From positions 454,001 to 518,000 of the forward strand of contig CM072335.1 of the NCBI GenBank assembly GCA_036874045.1: a DNA stretch of 64,000 bases. The letters are read 5' to 3'. Position numbers and translations under genes: made by a program. The notes under the pieces are model-generated. The model ran no database searches and had not been told where the DNA came from. It saw only the letters and a program-made list of their open reading frames with translations. Positions within the stretch are counted from its first letter, which is position 1. The number at the start of each line of letters is the position of its first letter. Shown in pieces: positions 41,601-56,832 of the stretch. The stretch is from Cymodocea nodosa. Its lineage: Eukaryota > Streptophyta > Magnoliopsida > Alismatales > Cymodoceaceae.

Positions 41601-42534
41601 TTCGATTGGAGAATAGAATGAAGGTACGAAAGAAGAAAAAGGAAAGAGGAGGAGGAACATGCACGATCTTTGCTACATTCTTAATTACCCTTGTTGATGC
41701 CTTCATTCACTTTGAAGATACCACCACTAACGACGCCATGTGTCCTCCCCCCTTCCTTCACATGGAAGACATCATGGGATGCTTATCTTCGGCCGAATCC
41801 TGATAGATTAATTAATGGTCGCCCTTTGGAATTCACTCACATGCACAGTGGCAACATCCAAGTCCATGGCTCACCTGCCAAAGCTTGCTGCAAGTCCCTT
41901 GTAGAAAAAATATTACACGTAATATAATAGGCACGTGTTGTTTACTTCCATGATCATACAAGTTCCCTCGGTATAGATTCTAATATTTGAGTTTATCCGT
42001 AGAAAAAAGTAGCATCATCGATGAAGATTATGAAACGATGGATCCTTGAATAACTCAAGTACTTCACCATGCAACTCGCTACGTACAAAAGCATGTCATG
42101 TTTTATCGTATCGGTTCTGACAATAATTTCTAAGTCTTCTTTTCCTTGAAAAATTTGAACTTCGCCGTAAACTATGGATGACTTCCGACTGATTTAAGAC
42201 TATGGAAACTTACGAATAAACTTTTTAAGAAACACATCCATCCACTAGAAACGTCAACTTCTATGATCAAAAAAACAAAATGAAATACCACCATTAAAAA
42301 TTGAAATAAGACTAGAATTTAAATATAGCTAGCAAGGATGCTTTTCTCAGATAAGTAGTAATGAAAGACAATACATGGTAATGCCCAAATCCAGTACAAA
42401 CTCCCAAATCGAAGAACACTTTGCTTAGGCAACGTCAACCAAGAAAAACTTAAAATATTAAATCATTCGAATATTGTGAACATCATCAAAATCTTCGGCA
42501 AAGAAACTATGGCTAAGAGTTCAAACAGGAATCA
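38631..42534. other. Promoter side of the acidic gene and AT-rich spacer
   Basis: From 38631 to about 39350 base composition is balanced and open frames occur on both strands, most likely 5' leader and promoter of the minus-strand gene. An acceptor-like site near 38790 fits a leader intron. From 39400 to 41150 the DNA is extremely AT-rich, with a GAT repeat at 40425-40446 and a TA repeat at 41134-41152. A plus-strand open frame at 41190-41600 (136 codons) is not recognisable. Nothing further is supported up to the RPS18 stop codon. Confidence 0.5.
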
Positions 42535-44611
<2,077 letters not shown>

Positions 44612-44691
44612 GGCTGACGAACCTTCGTTCTCCTTGTGCAGCGGCTGCCTACCGTGACGAGACGAGAGCGAGGGTTCAGGGAGTGGGAATG

Positions 44692-44784
44692 AAACCCTAG
44701 AAAGGTGGCCTTTTATTGGAAGCGTGACGGGATGGATCAAAGGCTAAGATTTCTGACTAGGCGCGGCCCGTGGGCCGATGGGCT
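44692..44784 (-). promoter_or_regulatory. Telo-box and site II motifs of RPS18 promoter
   Basis: aaaccctag lies at 44692-44700, a telo-box. Two site II elements, TGGGCC at 44771-44776 and TGGGCT at 44779-44784, lie about 80 bases further upstream. This pairing is well established in promoters of plant ribosomal protein genes and other growth-related genes, where TCP-family proteins bind site II. The spacing to the start codon (about 80-170 bases) fits a proximal promoter. Confidence 0.75.
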
Positions 44785-46285
44785 TTTATGGATCAATCCA
44801 CTTTGTTCGTTACATATACATATATATATATATAACAAAAAATTCCTAAGGTCTCCACCTTGTTCATGCAAAATCTTGGTTAAATTGTGTCACATTAGTT
44901 TCACCAAATTTGAATTTGCATAAAATTAGAGAAACCATGTTTGGAGAAAGTAAGAGAGGAAAAGTAAATATTTTCATTTTCCAACTTAGTTTTATGTCAT
45001 TGTTTTTTTTTCACAAGTATTGTCTGGGTTTGAAATCTGGAACTTGCGATTTGAGATGGTGAAAAGTCAAATCTTAGTACAGTAGTGTATTTGGTTTATG
45101 GATTTCTATTTTGCGACTGTCTTCACCATTATTTTTCATTTGATAAATTAGAGTCTTAATATTATAGTTATCCGATATTACCATATTTTTCATTTTTCTT
45201 CTAACATCTTTTACTTAAAGGCCTTGGCAGAGAGAAGATTAACTATATTTTGTTACGTGAATTAAATATGATCTAAGTTGTCCTGTTAATGTTTAAATTA
45301 GAATGATATATCTTACCCCACATTAAAAATGAATCTAGCTGGAGATGGAAATAAGGGATTGATTGTCTTGGGACAATATTTCATGCTCTCTCTTTTGCAT
45401 TGCCACTTTTGATAGTGCATATGAGGTAGCATAGATAAATCATGAATCTATCATTATTTTGGTGCCAATAATATTGTTTACATAAATTATATAGAAACTA
45501 TTTCTCTCTTTTTTAATAAGAATTGGAAATCAAATAACAGAAAGAAAAATAACTTATATACAAATAAAATTACTAATTAAAAGTCGAATTAAATAAAGAA
45601 AATTCTATTAAAGGGCAACTTTGGAACATGGCATTTTTAACTTAACCTTTTCTTTTCTCCATGCCTCTTCACTCTTGGAGAGAAAGCCAATTGGTTAAAT
45701 TTTCTCTCGTCTCATGAAGTAATAGTTAGTTATTAATTGATAGCTATAAAATCTTGTTTCAAATCCTAAGATCTGCGTATTTGTATTACCAGCCACAATG
45801 TGTTATACTCACGACGATATAATAAATAGACACATCCTTTCTTTCTTTATAGATCCTGAAATAAAATCCACAGATGTAGATTTGCTATAAATAAAAAACT
45901 AGATGGTTATATATTATAAAAATGAAAGAAACTTGCATAATAAAAGGTAACGTTGGTAGAAATAAAAGGAAGATTTATTTTCTGCATTACTAAGATCAAT
46001 TACACTACTCATGGTTCACTTGATTTCCTTTAAAATGTCCAATATCTTCTCATCTCATTAAATCTCTAGCCATATATAACTTCACAGAAAGGGAAATCGC
46101 CAGTGCCATGATGTAATAAGAGCAAGAAGCAATGATCGACATTCATGGTTCCAAGCGTTCAACTTAAACACACGATTTCTACCATGACCACAACATCTCA
46201 TCGACGAAGTAGCCCTGCAAGGGCTTCAAATTTATTCATCCAACCATTTTCGGAAAGAAAGATCAGCCAGTCTCCATCAGCACAG
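44785..46285. other. Intergenic spacer, RPS18 to cysteine synthase
   Basis: AT-rich, with a TA repeat near 44815-44834. No gene is supported. It should include the 3' UTR of the cysteine synthase gene on its right side. A weak tRNA-like phrase near 45745-45775 might be an old SINE trace, but I cannot define ends. Confidence 0.45.
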
Positions 46286-49200
46286 CTACACTCCCAATGG
46301 TTCAAAGACCATGCTCTCTGCCTCCTTCCTTATGGACTGGAAAAGGACAGAAGAAAGATATCGCTCGCCGAAGCTGGGGAAAACCACCTACAATGTCGAG
46401 ACATGGTTGGCTATTGATCATTGTCAACAAATGAACATGTTGAAGTTTTGAACTAACACGAAATTCTTGAATGTAGAAGTGCTTTGCTTCTAAATAATTT
46501 AAGTCAGACAAATAATGGAGAAAGAAATATAAATGGAGTAATGATAAGCTACAACGAAAGAAAAAAAAAAAAGGTTGACAATATGCATCCATTTGTGCTC
46601 GGATAGGATCTACTAAAGGAACTTATCAAGAGCCAATTGTAGACAGATTATAGAAAATACATGGCTTATAAAAAGGAAACCAGGAAAATGGCTACACAAT
46701 TGTACTGATTTCAGGCAACTCAATACTTGCAATGCAAAATCAAGCAGATGTGCCATGATGTCTGATGACCATTTAATTGCCCGGGTATTTGTTTCTCATT
46801 TATCCTCATTTGAACTAATATGGTGTGTAAACCATATCCATACATTGAGAAAGTAAGACAAATATTAATAACAACTTACGACGATGAGTTTCCCCTTGTT
46901 TTCAGGCCTCTGTGCAATCTTAATAGCAGCTGCTGTTGCTGCACCAGAAGATATACCAACCTGCAGGTAATGCACAAGTCAAACTGATGGTCAATATTTT
47001 CAAAAGTCAAAACAAAAGCTTCAATAGGCCAGTGATAATGCTCAGTTGACAAATTCATAATCATTGGTGCCCAAAAAATTTCACATGATTCTAAAGATAA
47101 AAGTCTCATGTTACTTGGGAAATACATATCATAGCAAATGCTATTTGAATAGGTTTATGAATCATGTTTTATATCCTTAGCACTTAAGAATTTCTGGGAA
47201 GGCATACAACACTAGATCATAAAGATAGCGTTAGGCAATTTATATGGGCAAGAAGTGTTTTTTCATTGTTCAGGGTTCGACTCTTGAAGGAGACCATTAG
47301 TACTAATATTTTTGATTAACCGTTTATATGTGCAAGCATTGTTGGAACTTACTTTTGTAGTTTTATGTGAGTTATGAAATATGTTTGGATGTTAAGATTT
47401 GTGAATATGAATGTTGAGATTATATTCAAATAACCATTGAAATTTGAAACATGAAATTTTGGAATTTAAAACAAGAATATTAGAATTTATAATATAGTTT
47501 TTTATTGATGAAAATCGTTATGAATGCTAAAATTTACAAATAAATGTTGAGATCCATTGAGGATGATTAAATTTGATCTTAAATTTAAATTTAAATTATT
47601 GATGTTAAGAGTTGTTCAAGTTTTTATTAATTTTATTTATTTATTATGAATTTAAAAATTAAATGTATGATGATTGAGATAATTGTGTAAATAGCCAACT
47701 AGTTGTTACAGAAACATTTTAAAGATACATTAAAGATCAGCCGTTCAATTTTAGCAATTGACACAAACTATCTATCTTCCATTTGAATTTTATTTCATAT
47801 TCTCGTATGTTTATATATTACTCATGGTGGAGCCATTGTAAGAATTTTTTTACTTAACTTCCTGTTATACTTTTGGTGCTCCTAAAAAAAAAGAAAATAA
47901 CTTTTTTACTTTATTTCTTATTATACTCTTGTACTTTCATTCCAATAAAGGATTAAACTCATACTCAGAGCTTGTGTAATGGTAGTTCTATGTCTATGAA
48001 AGGGAGAACTGATAGTGAAGATGATGTAAAAAGATAGTTTTCCACCTGTAAAAGGGAGAAGAAGATAGTTGAAACTCTCACAACATGGTGGTGTGTATAA
48101 GCAATGGTCAAATCATTATAAAATCTTTATGTTCTTATAGCAAATGAATTCATAAAATTGTTTTAATTTTGCACAATCATAGTTTAATTACCATAGTGAA
48201 TGCTTTAAAGTGATTCGATCCAATAAGAAGTTCTAGTGTTATACATGCAAATTAATAGGATCGGAAAAAGTAGACAACTCACCAGCAATCCCTCCTTCAA
48301 AGCAAGCTGCTTTGCTGTTTCAATAGCTTCATCACTTGAAACCTAAAGAAATAAGAAATAAGAAATAACAAACTTAAATTAATTGTTAGCAACAGATTTC
48401 ACAGGACAGTTTTAAATTAAAGATGTGAAATAGAATGCACCAACAATAATATAACATTAAGTTTTTGGAAAATCAAATACTACATCATGGTTATGTTTAC
48501 TAGCCCCTTCATCCATTCCTTGTGAATTTATTCAGAATCCGTCTACAAATATGATAACAGTTTCAAAACGTCCACCATATCCAGAGCAATTACCCATAGA
48601 AGTTTTTTCACTTAACTTGAATAACCTCATCAACAAGGTGAGTATCCAGCACACCAGGAGTAAAACCGGCACCTATTCCTTGGATTTTGTGTGGTCCTAT
48701 GACAAACAAATAAAAAAACCCATCACAAGGAGAAAACAAGCATTGCAACACAAAAAAACAACGAGCAGGCATAAGATGTAAAAAAAATGTAAATAATACT
48801 GTTCCCTATGAAACTGCTTAAGAAACAAAGCTTTATGCAAGAAATATAACCATTTCCTAAGAATTGGAATCCCACAAATGAGAGGAGCACAGCAATGCAT
48901 TCTGCAACCAACCTGCTTTTCCTCCGGATAAAACGGGACTCTCAGCTGGTTCCACACCATATAGCTTGAAAAATAAAAGACCACATCTCAAGCAATTAGG
49001 CACACATAAAAGTGGGAAGATAAAAATCATGGGTTTTGAAAAGGTTAATATCTTCTTGAAGCAAGAATAAAAACCTTAATAGATGAATTTTTTTCTTTAA
49101 GAAACTTCCCTGCTCCAGTTATTGTACCCCCTGTGCCAATGCCAGATACAAAGGCATCAACTTTTCCACCTGAAGCTCTCCATATTTCAGGTCCAGTTGT

Positions 49201-50655
49201 CTCATAATGAATCTAGAAGCATTAGAAAAAAAAACTATTAGTTACCTATTCATATCTACAAACCAAAAACAGTATGGAAGATGAGACACCTTTGGGTTGG
49301 CAGGATTTTCGAACTGTTGGAGGACATAAGAATTTGGAGTCCTTGCTGCCAGCTCCTCAGCTTTCTGAACAGCACCTCTCATACCCAATGCTGGATCAGT
49401 GAGGACCAGTTCAGCCCCAAAAGCTTTAAGAATTATCCTCCTTTCCAGGCTCATAGAGGCAGGCATTGTGATGACCAGCTTGTAACCCTTTGCAGCTGCC
49501 ATGAATGCCAGACCAATGCCTGTGTTACCACTGGTGGGCTCAATGAGGACACTCTGAAAATAATATGAGGGAAGTCAGCGGAAAAACCTTTTGAAAATGC
49601 TTCCCAACTTTTCTCAACTTTATTACCGATAAAAGTGATCCTGACCTAAGGATTCAACATCACTAGTTCATACATTCCTTTATATTCATTATAAGCAACT
49701 ATTATGACTATATATGTGCAGAATGTAATTCTTCTAACATGACCATTCAAATAGAAACAATATCACCACGACAAATATTAGTTACCCTCAAAGTCCTTGC
49801 ACTTGTATGATTTAAGAGAACAAATGGCTAGCAACATAAAATTTAAATAGGCATTAGTGGAGAAATCAATAACATTAATTTTTTTCTTCTTTCCCAACAT
49901 AGACCCAGATTTTCTTATAATATGCTTCTAGTCACCACGATGAATATCAGTTACCCTCAAATTCCTTGGACTTGTATGATTTAATAGAGCAACTAGCTAG
50001 CTAGATAAAATATTATCTCTGAACATTTTTTCAGGATGATGAACCTTGGTATCCTTTTTCAAAGCAAGAAATGAAAAGAACATATGTGACTCTCTCTCTC
50101 AATAAGCAAGCACTACTAGAAAAATCAATAACATGGTTTTTTTCTTATTTCCCAACATCGACCCATATTTTATTATGATAAGCTTCTAGCATCCCAATCT
50201 ACATCTAAAAATGCTTATAGTGAAGAGTGAACTGACCACACCAGGAGTTATAAGTCCTTGCTCTTCTGCATCAGCTATCATACTGTAGCCAATACTGCAA
50301 TAGAGAAAAGAAATATGCAAAGTTAGTTTTCAAGCAGAAGAAGAAATTCAACACAACCAACTAACAGGAAACACCAGCCGAAAATGAACCATAATATGAA
50401 TTTTGATACCGGTCCTTGACACTGGAGCAGGGTTCCATCATCTCAAGCTTAGCAGCAATACGAGCATGGCAACCAGTGGTGACACTGTTGAGATAAACCA
50501 GAGGTGTATTCCCTATCAACTATTACATCAAAACACATCAAGTTCACAAGTGTATTGTAAATATATCTTTTTCCGGCATGTGGATAGAATCTAAATGATG
50601 CAATCCTTACTTCAGTGACATCATTGGCAATTGCAGGCAAAGCACTTTCACCCAT
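46286..50655 (-). CDS. OASTL: O-acetylserine (thiol)lyase (cysteine synthase), cytosolic type
   Basis: PLP enzyme that makes cysteine from O-acetylserine and sulfide, the last step of sulfate assimilation. Coding exons on the minus strand: 50655-50611, 50519-50410, 50294-50237, 49553-49290, 49212-49075, 48964-48913, 48696-48617, 48342-48283, 46960-46880, 46387-46286. They join to 329 residues. Family features are all visible: the PLP lysine K50 in SSVKDR, the substrate loop PTSGNTG (77-83), the phosphate-binding GTGGT (185-189) and ISSGAA (272-277). The N-terminus ([15 protein letters not shown]) is short, with no transit peptide, so the cytosolic isoform is likely. The C-terminus ends FEPLGV, slightly longer than the Arabidopsis cytosolic form. 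Intron 8 (46961-48282) is 1.3 kb. A mitochondrial or plastid isoform is excluded by the short N-terminus unless an upstream coding exon was missed. Confidence 0.95.
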
Positions 50656-53600
50656 CTTCTCAAATCAACTGCAAAAAAAGAGAGAACCGCCAAGCATGTC
50701 GATCAACTCAAAAATCAGAACACATGTTATGCAATAGTGGAAATTATGCTGAAACACGCAGCACAAAAAAAAGCCAGAATTTCAAGCTCAATGGTCGGTC
50801 AACAAGCTAGATAAAAAAGGAAGTACAGTGACCTACAACAGTACCTGAATTCATCAGAAGACGAGGAAAAAATGGAGCTACAACAAGTATGTTCTTTTGA
50901 ATATAATCAACAAAATTTCAAACAAACAAATGAACATCAATTTTCAGCTTGCAGCAAATATGGGATTTGAAACAACCAGAACAGATACACGCTATATAAA
51001 ATGGCAACATTTACGTACACTTTCACATGCAAATGACCTAATTTGTGAACTTCTGGATTAATACGGCCAAAAAACATCAAATATCGAGAGGACAACCACT
51101 TATTTCATTGATCAATCACAATTACAGTACATTACAAACATATATGCACACACCAGCAACAACCGTAACAAACAAAGGGCAATAACCAATCATAACAAAC
51201 AACGAGAACCGATCATAACAGATGCGTCTAACAGTGTTATGACCACAAACAAATTAAGAAGTATCAAAAACAACAAGAAGTCCAGACAAGTGGAAGATGG
51301 AATAAGATTTCACAAGACATACCCACCTCTTTGTGTGCAATCAAACAAAGCTCTAAACGGAAAATTGGATTAAGACATGTATTAATTCACTTAAACAATC
51401 CACTAAATGCAATACCTTTCAAACCCAACGTAATCAAAAACACCTAACAGGCTACTCGACCGAAGTTTTTTAAAAAAAATCCGATTTAAAACAACAAGAG
51501 AACGAGTGGATGCATCAAATTCAATCAAGTACAACTCTAAACCTTCGAAAATTTACACCAAAGTTAAAAGGAGAAACTTACAGCAAAACACTGAAAAATA
51601 AAAAGCAACGCGACGCGAGTGGAATGATATTATCTACCCACACCTACTCTTCCCACAACAAAATCTGACCAAAGACCGAAACTTTCGAAGCTGACAGCGC
51701 CAATGGAAAACACCGGTCGATACGCAAACGATCGAAATGTAGACTTGTTATCGCAGAAGGAGCTGGAGGGTGGAAGAGATACCTGATAGGGGCGGGAAGG
51801 GGTACGGTGTAGGAACCAGTGGATTTGCGTGGATGCTTAGGATCAGCACGCGAACGGGTGTTCTATATACTCCCCCAAGTCAGAAAACGACGACCGGCCT
51901 CAGCGCTCAGTGGCTGTGCTATATTTAAATATACAGATCTATAGACCACGCGCCGTGTTGTTCGGTGATCCTCCAAGCCCTCCTCTATTTCCATTTTGGA
52001 GATTAGGATTTCTTGCATTCAACCCCTCATTGTTTTTTGTCTACGTTGTCTCGACATGCACGTCTTATGTGATTATGTACATCGGATGAATGGAAAAATA
52101 TACAAGTTGGTGAAAATCATTTGATACGGAGGAAAAAAGAAAAAAAAAGGAGGACAGGACGTGTTGATGATGTCTTCGCTTTGGATGGGAATCATCGAAT
52201 GGACGGACGCCTGCATCTTCGCGTGTGGGGGTAATATTGTGCGTGTAAAACACGTACGTAATCTCATCTTAAGATGAGGATGAAGATCGCAATTTCAAGT
52301 TATTTGTGGAAATCATTTAATTTAGGCGTCGGCATCCTCTTTCTCATTAGATTAGAGACGTTCAATCACATGTAACATCTTCGCTTTTAAATATGCGTTA
52401 AAGGTTTGATGTATAATTTAATTTTAATAATTCAGTTGATCGAGAACGATATCACAAGCAAGTTTTATCGTCTGAAATTCCAGCGAACGTAAATCATTGT
52501 TATTATAAAAAAAATATATTAGATATCTTGATTTTCTTCGAAAGTTATTTAAAGATGCATTCATTTTAATTCACGACAAGTTTAGTTAATAGCGGTACTT
52601 TAACCGTCTCTAACTCTTAACAACTTTATTAAAGGAAAATAAAACTTATAAAATTGTGTTTGTTTGTTAAAGTAATATGTAGATTTTTAAATTTATCTCT
52701 TTAGTTATTTTTTAATATAATTAAGTATTTTAATGAATATTTGATATTTTTTAATATTATAAATTATATAAAATAATAAAGTAGATATTAAAACAAATAA
52801 TATTATACAATGATATTAAAATAGATATTATTATTAAATGTATATAATATTATAATAGATAATATTGTTAATAATGATACAATAAATAATATTAGATAAT
52901 ATGTTAATAATGATATGGTAAATAATAATAATAATAATAAATAAATACTAATTTTTAAATGAAGTACAAGAAAAAACTTGCTTCTGTTGATCTTCAAAAA
53001 TGACTTTTTTAGAAGTTAAAAAGTTTTCACGCTACTCCAATTCTAAATATAAGAGCAAATGTATTTTTTTTTTCAAATAACTCCTAAGCATAGGTAAGAG
53101 TTAAGAACTAGATTAAACAAACCCACCATAAAACAATATCAAATGTTTTTATTTTTTTATTTTTTTTTATGATACGTTTGATTATATAAATATTCAACGT
53201 GTCCCCATTTCCGCTTAACTCTGCTTGTTTGATTTTTGTTCTTTAATGACCATTAATTTCATTTATTTTACACTGACTTTCTTATCAGATTGTTTGTTGT
53301 AATGCATTATTCAAGCATTTATTTGTTTGTTGACTAATGAAATTTGACTTGTCTTCTTTAATAACGGTAGATATTTTTTTGATGAAAATTTTCTACTCTA
53401 CTTTTTGTTGTAATTTAACACACATATCTCGTATGTGATATACATCTATTATATCCTTCATTTGAAATTATCGATCAGTTAGAAATAATAAATTTGTTGA
53501 TAAACTTGTTAAGAATATTTTTTCAATATTTAATAACATGACAAATCTTATTTATTTTTGGTTAAAAAATCTCACATGCTTTTAACTAAAAAATCTCGCA

Positions 53601-54261
53601 GATAAATCTGAAGTTAAGATGTCCTTACCGTCTATAATACTAATTTGAATTTCATTGAAGAAACTGGTACATTTTCTGCCATTTAGGAGATGAACTTGAG
53701 GTTAAAGACAATAATTAAAATTTTTAGCACCTAAGTTTTAGAAACTCTTATTCTTCGTCGATTATAGCACTCATTTTCGGTGAAAATTGAAAATCTGTAT
53801 CTTTTGTGTTGACTTATCTTAATACCACGTTACAAAAAAAACATGCCTTGCCTGACTTTGCACCCTGTTCCTCTTCAACGATGCGGCCTGACAAACCGAT
53901 CGAAGTGTGGCAGCCTTCGGATAAACCACGACATTATCAAGAAAATGAAAGAACGAGGATTCATTCCAAAAAAAAATGCATTTTCTGCCTAACAAAATCC
54001 AGAAAATTGTAGTCCTTAAATTAACAAATGAACCAGGCACGAATTTCAAAATGAAAATTCCAAGCAAAAAATTCTACTTCTCTTAAACACGAATTCTAAA
54101 ACAAAGTTCATTACTTTTTAAAACATGAGACATATATTTTTTTTTTAATGCGTTAAAATTTGGAAAAAGGAAAATTTTTCTCTTTCCAAACGCAACCTCA
54201 TGTTGGTTTCATCGATCCGACATATTTTCTCCGTTTCGCCGCACAGCCACCAAAACCTTGA
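50656..54261. other. Cysteine synthase 5' region and AT-rich spacer
   Basis: The first kilobase is probably 5' UTR and leader intron of the cysteine synthase gene, with its promoter near 51750-51950, where GC content rises. Beyond 52250 the sequence is very AT-rich, with an AAT repeat at 52921-52940. No coding gene is supported. A more mixed segment at 53840-53950 has no recognisable product. Confidence 0.5.
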
Positions 54262-55803
54262 TCATGATGGGGATGGACGACCTGCAGCACGAAATCAGAA
54301 AATCCATTAGAACGGGTCTGGTGCGCCAACCAATTAATTAATTAATCCATTAGATGTTTACAGATTTTGGATCTTGACTTTTTAATAAAGTGAATCGGCG
54401 TAGAAATAATATTACTAGTGAGGTTTTTTCGTTTTTTCCATAAGAAGTTTCTTATTCAACCAAGCTAACTCGGCATTTTCAAAGAAAACCGAATCTGAAA
54501 TCTGTAAACAACTGGGTCGCAAAAAAAAAAAAAATCCAAACAGACCCAATGACGCAGTATTTAGAGTTCTTAAGCACAGAAACTATAATCAACCACAACT
54601 AACAGATTTGTTGTTGAGTTAGGCAAACAGACCTTATGAAAAGTGATTTCCCCATTTACTATCCAATGGCAGGAAACAAAGTGAATCTCAATGAAAGCAA
54701 TATAATCAATGACGTGACAAATTGACAAAAATGTAACTCTACGATGAGAATGGGTGTAGGGGGTCATATGGAACAATCCATTTTCAACAACGAGCAATTG
54801 AATAGGTCAGTAGTTGCACCTACACCCCAGTGTACATACTTGGCGAATGGTGATGATCAAGAAACTTCGACCAGAAGTTAATCCAAAATGAAAATCAGGT
54901 AATACAAAATAAACCACGAAATCAACACCAAATTCATTTTATCAAATGATAAGAAATATATAAATAAACATCAACATTTTTATAGAAAGAAATCAAAACA
55001 TTTAACCGTACACCAACATTGCCTAGAAAAAGAAATCAAAAGAGAATATGTTTTACACAAAAACTTGGCGACTTAGTTTATCCAAGCACAAAACTCACAT
55101 TATAGGTCAATTTCCTCAACTCCCACTGTTGTCTTAGCATGACTCATTTCCCCTTCTTTAAACCTATTCACAAATTAGCCACCGTTAGAACTCAGAAAAT
55201 AGAATAAGCGCCCAATCCCGGTGCTCTCGTTACGGCAATCTAATCATAAAAAACAATGTCGGCAAAAAAATGCAAGTTTTTTAAAAGGGGAAATTTATTA
55301 TTTAATTGTGGAATCGGAACTTTCGGCCTCCCAAAAGACCATCACCGATGACTCCGACAGTTGTGCCGACGATGGAACTAGTTTTCAATACATAAAGAAA
55401 TGAACGAGAAAAACTATAACAAAAGGCGAGAACATACATAAGAGGTCATACCTTGAGAAAGCCAACTCCATGAGCAAGAATCACTTGCAATGCACGATTT
55501 CAACCTTGCAGAAGCAATGGCACTGTGTAGTGGCATCAACGATTCCACAGTCCCTACTGCTGCGAAAACCGACCTGAACATGAACAACAGTGAAAAGGAA
55601 CAATGGCTACAAGTAAGCTACAATGATCCATCGTTTCATTGGGGGCGAATTACGCGTTTTTTATGTCGTTACTGGCATAACCTAGCGAGATGTGGAGCGG
55701 CGGTGGCACTTCGGGGAGGCAACGACTTCGGAATGGCGGACTTGGACCGAGAAGCAACAGACCTGGCAGCGGCGAAGATGGTGGATCTGCAAAAAGAAGC
55801 CAT
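54262..55803 (-). CDS. NFD6: NUCLEAR FUSION DEFECTIVE 6-like small organellar protein
   Basis: A small gene whose longest exon is only 122 bases. Minus-strand exons: 55803-55682, 55573-55452, 54281-54262. They join to 87 residues starting MASFCRSTIFAAARSVAS, a typical organelle presequence start for this family. The conserved core GTVESLMPLHSAIASARL and the C-terminal WSWLSQ match the plant NFD6 family (At2g20585 in Arabidopsis), named for a polar nuclear fusion phenotype in the female gametophyte; the biochemical role is unknown. The family match is from memory. The first two exons fit it closely. The last exon supplies only GRPSPS and the stop, after a 1.2-kb intron, and is the least certain part; alternative 3' ends are common in this family. 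The gene is divergent from the PSB27-like gene. A 105-codon open frame on the opposite strand is a shadow. Confidence 0.8.
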
Positions 55804-56832
55804 CTAAACCCTACTAGTTAGCTTGCTACACGTGATAATTCCCTCTAACCATTATTAATTAGCACCAAAACGGGGGAAAAATACATCCAAAATCCACAAT
55901 CTAGCTCACTGATGCAGAACAATAAAACAAACTACTGAAAAAACTATCTTTTTCAGGAGGGAAAAGGCATCTGGGCATATATCGATCGACTTGGGCAGAT
56001 GGTAAGCACGAGTGGATTAGTGGAGAGCATAATACCGAATATCACCGGAAATTGAAGAGAAATGCCGATGGAGAACTGGTATTCGTAAACCGCGATCGAA
56101 CGCGGGAACGAGATATAATTTTTTCCCGATTTTCGACAGATTTGCGTACCATGGCCGGTAGATTTGCTCTCCTCTTGCTCCACCCGTCGTCTCCCACTGA
56201 TGTGCGAGTGAAGCAGCGAAACCCTGGGACGCGCCAGAGGTGGTGCGGTTATGGGAATCGCATAATCGGGTCTGGGTCGGGTATCTGGACTTTTTTTGCA
56301 AAAGATACCTCAATAGTTTTATTAAAAACTTTGGGTGCTGAAAAGTGATTTGTCCAATATTTCTGCTCCACTCGTTATCCATCCATCGTTCCCAAGTGAG
56401 TGGGACGAAGGAGAAAGCAACCAACGCTCGAAGTGGGGAGCTCATCGTCTGTTCTTCCTTTCTCCTGCTCTTCCGCATCCAATTCGCTGCTTTTTCGTCT
56501 GATCGCAGCTTTAGGGTACGAACCTCTGAAATTTCCAGTACATTTTTTAGTTCATTGTTGGAGATTGAGAGATTTCAATTTTCACAGATGGCTGTTGTTT
56601 TTCTCGGAGCTTGATATTCTACATCTTGTAACAATAGACCTCTATCTCACTTACCGGCATGAATTTTTCCTGCAATGCATTTTTTTTAATTACTGGTTCA
56701 TTTCAGATATCGTTTTAAGATTTCTAATGAATGCGGACTGGCAGCCACCTCAATTATATTAAACAGGTTCCTTATTTGTGTCCTCGAATTGTGATTTCCC
56801 AGCCTTGCTAGAAGCTTTATAACGACGCATAA
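55804..56832. promoter_or_regulatory. Shared divergent promoter region, NFD6 / PSB27-like
   Basis: About 1.03 kb separates the start codons of two divergent genes. It should hold both promoters and leaders. The part near 56080-56280 is GC-richer, and the minus strand there likely belongs to the NFD6 leader. Sequence from about 56345 on the plus strand probably belongs to the PSB27-like transcript, perhaps with a leader intron. No open frame here resembles a known protein. Confidence 0.5.

Noticed and set aside
47265-47300. gggttcgactctt, tRNA-derived SINE-like phrase in a cysteine synthase intron
   Set aside because: No A box at proper distance and no defined element ends; too short to support.
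55490-55807. Plus-strand open frame of 105 codons
   Set aside because: It runs antisense to the two NFD6-like exons, which carry the family's conserved motif on the minus strand.
56017-56478. Minus-strand open frame of 153 codons in the divergent promoter
   Set aside because: No homology recognised; it overlaps the likely leaders of two flanking genes.
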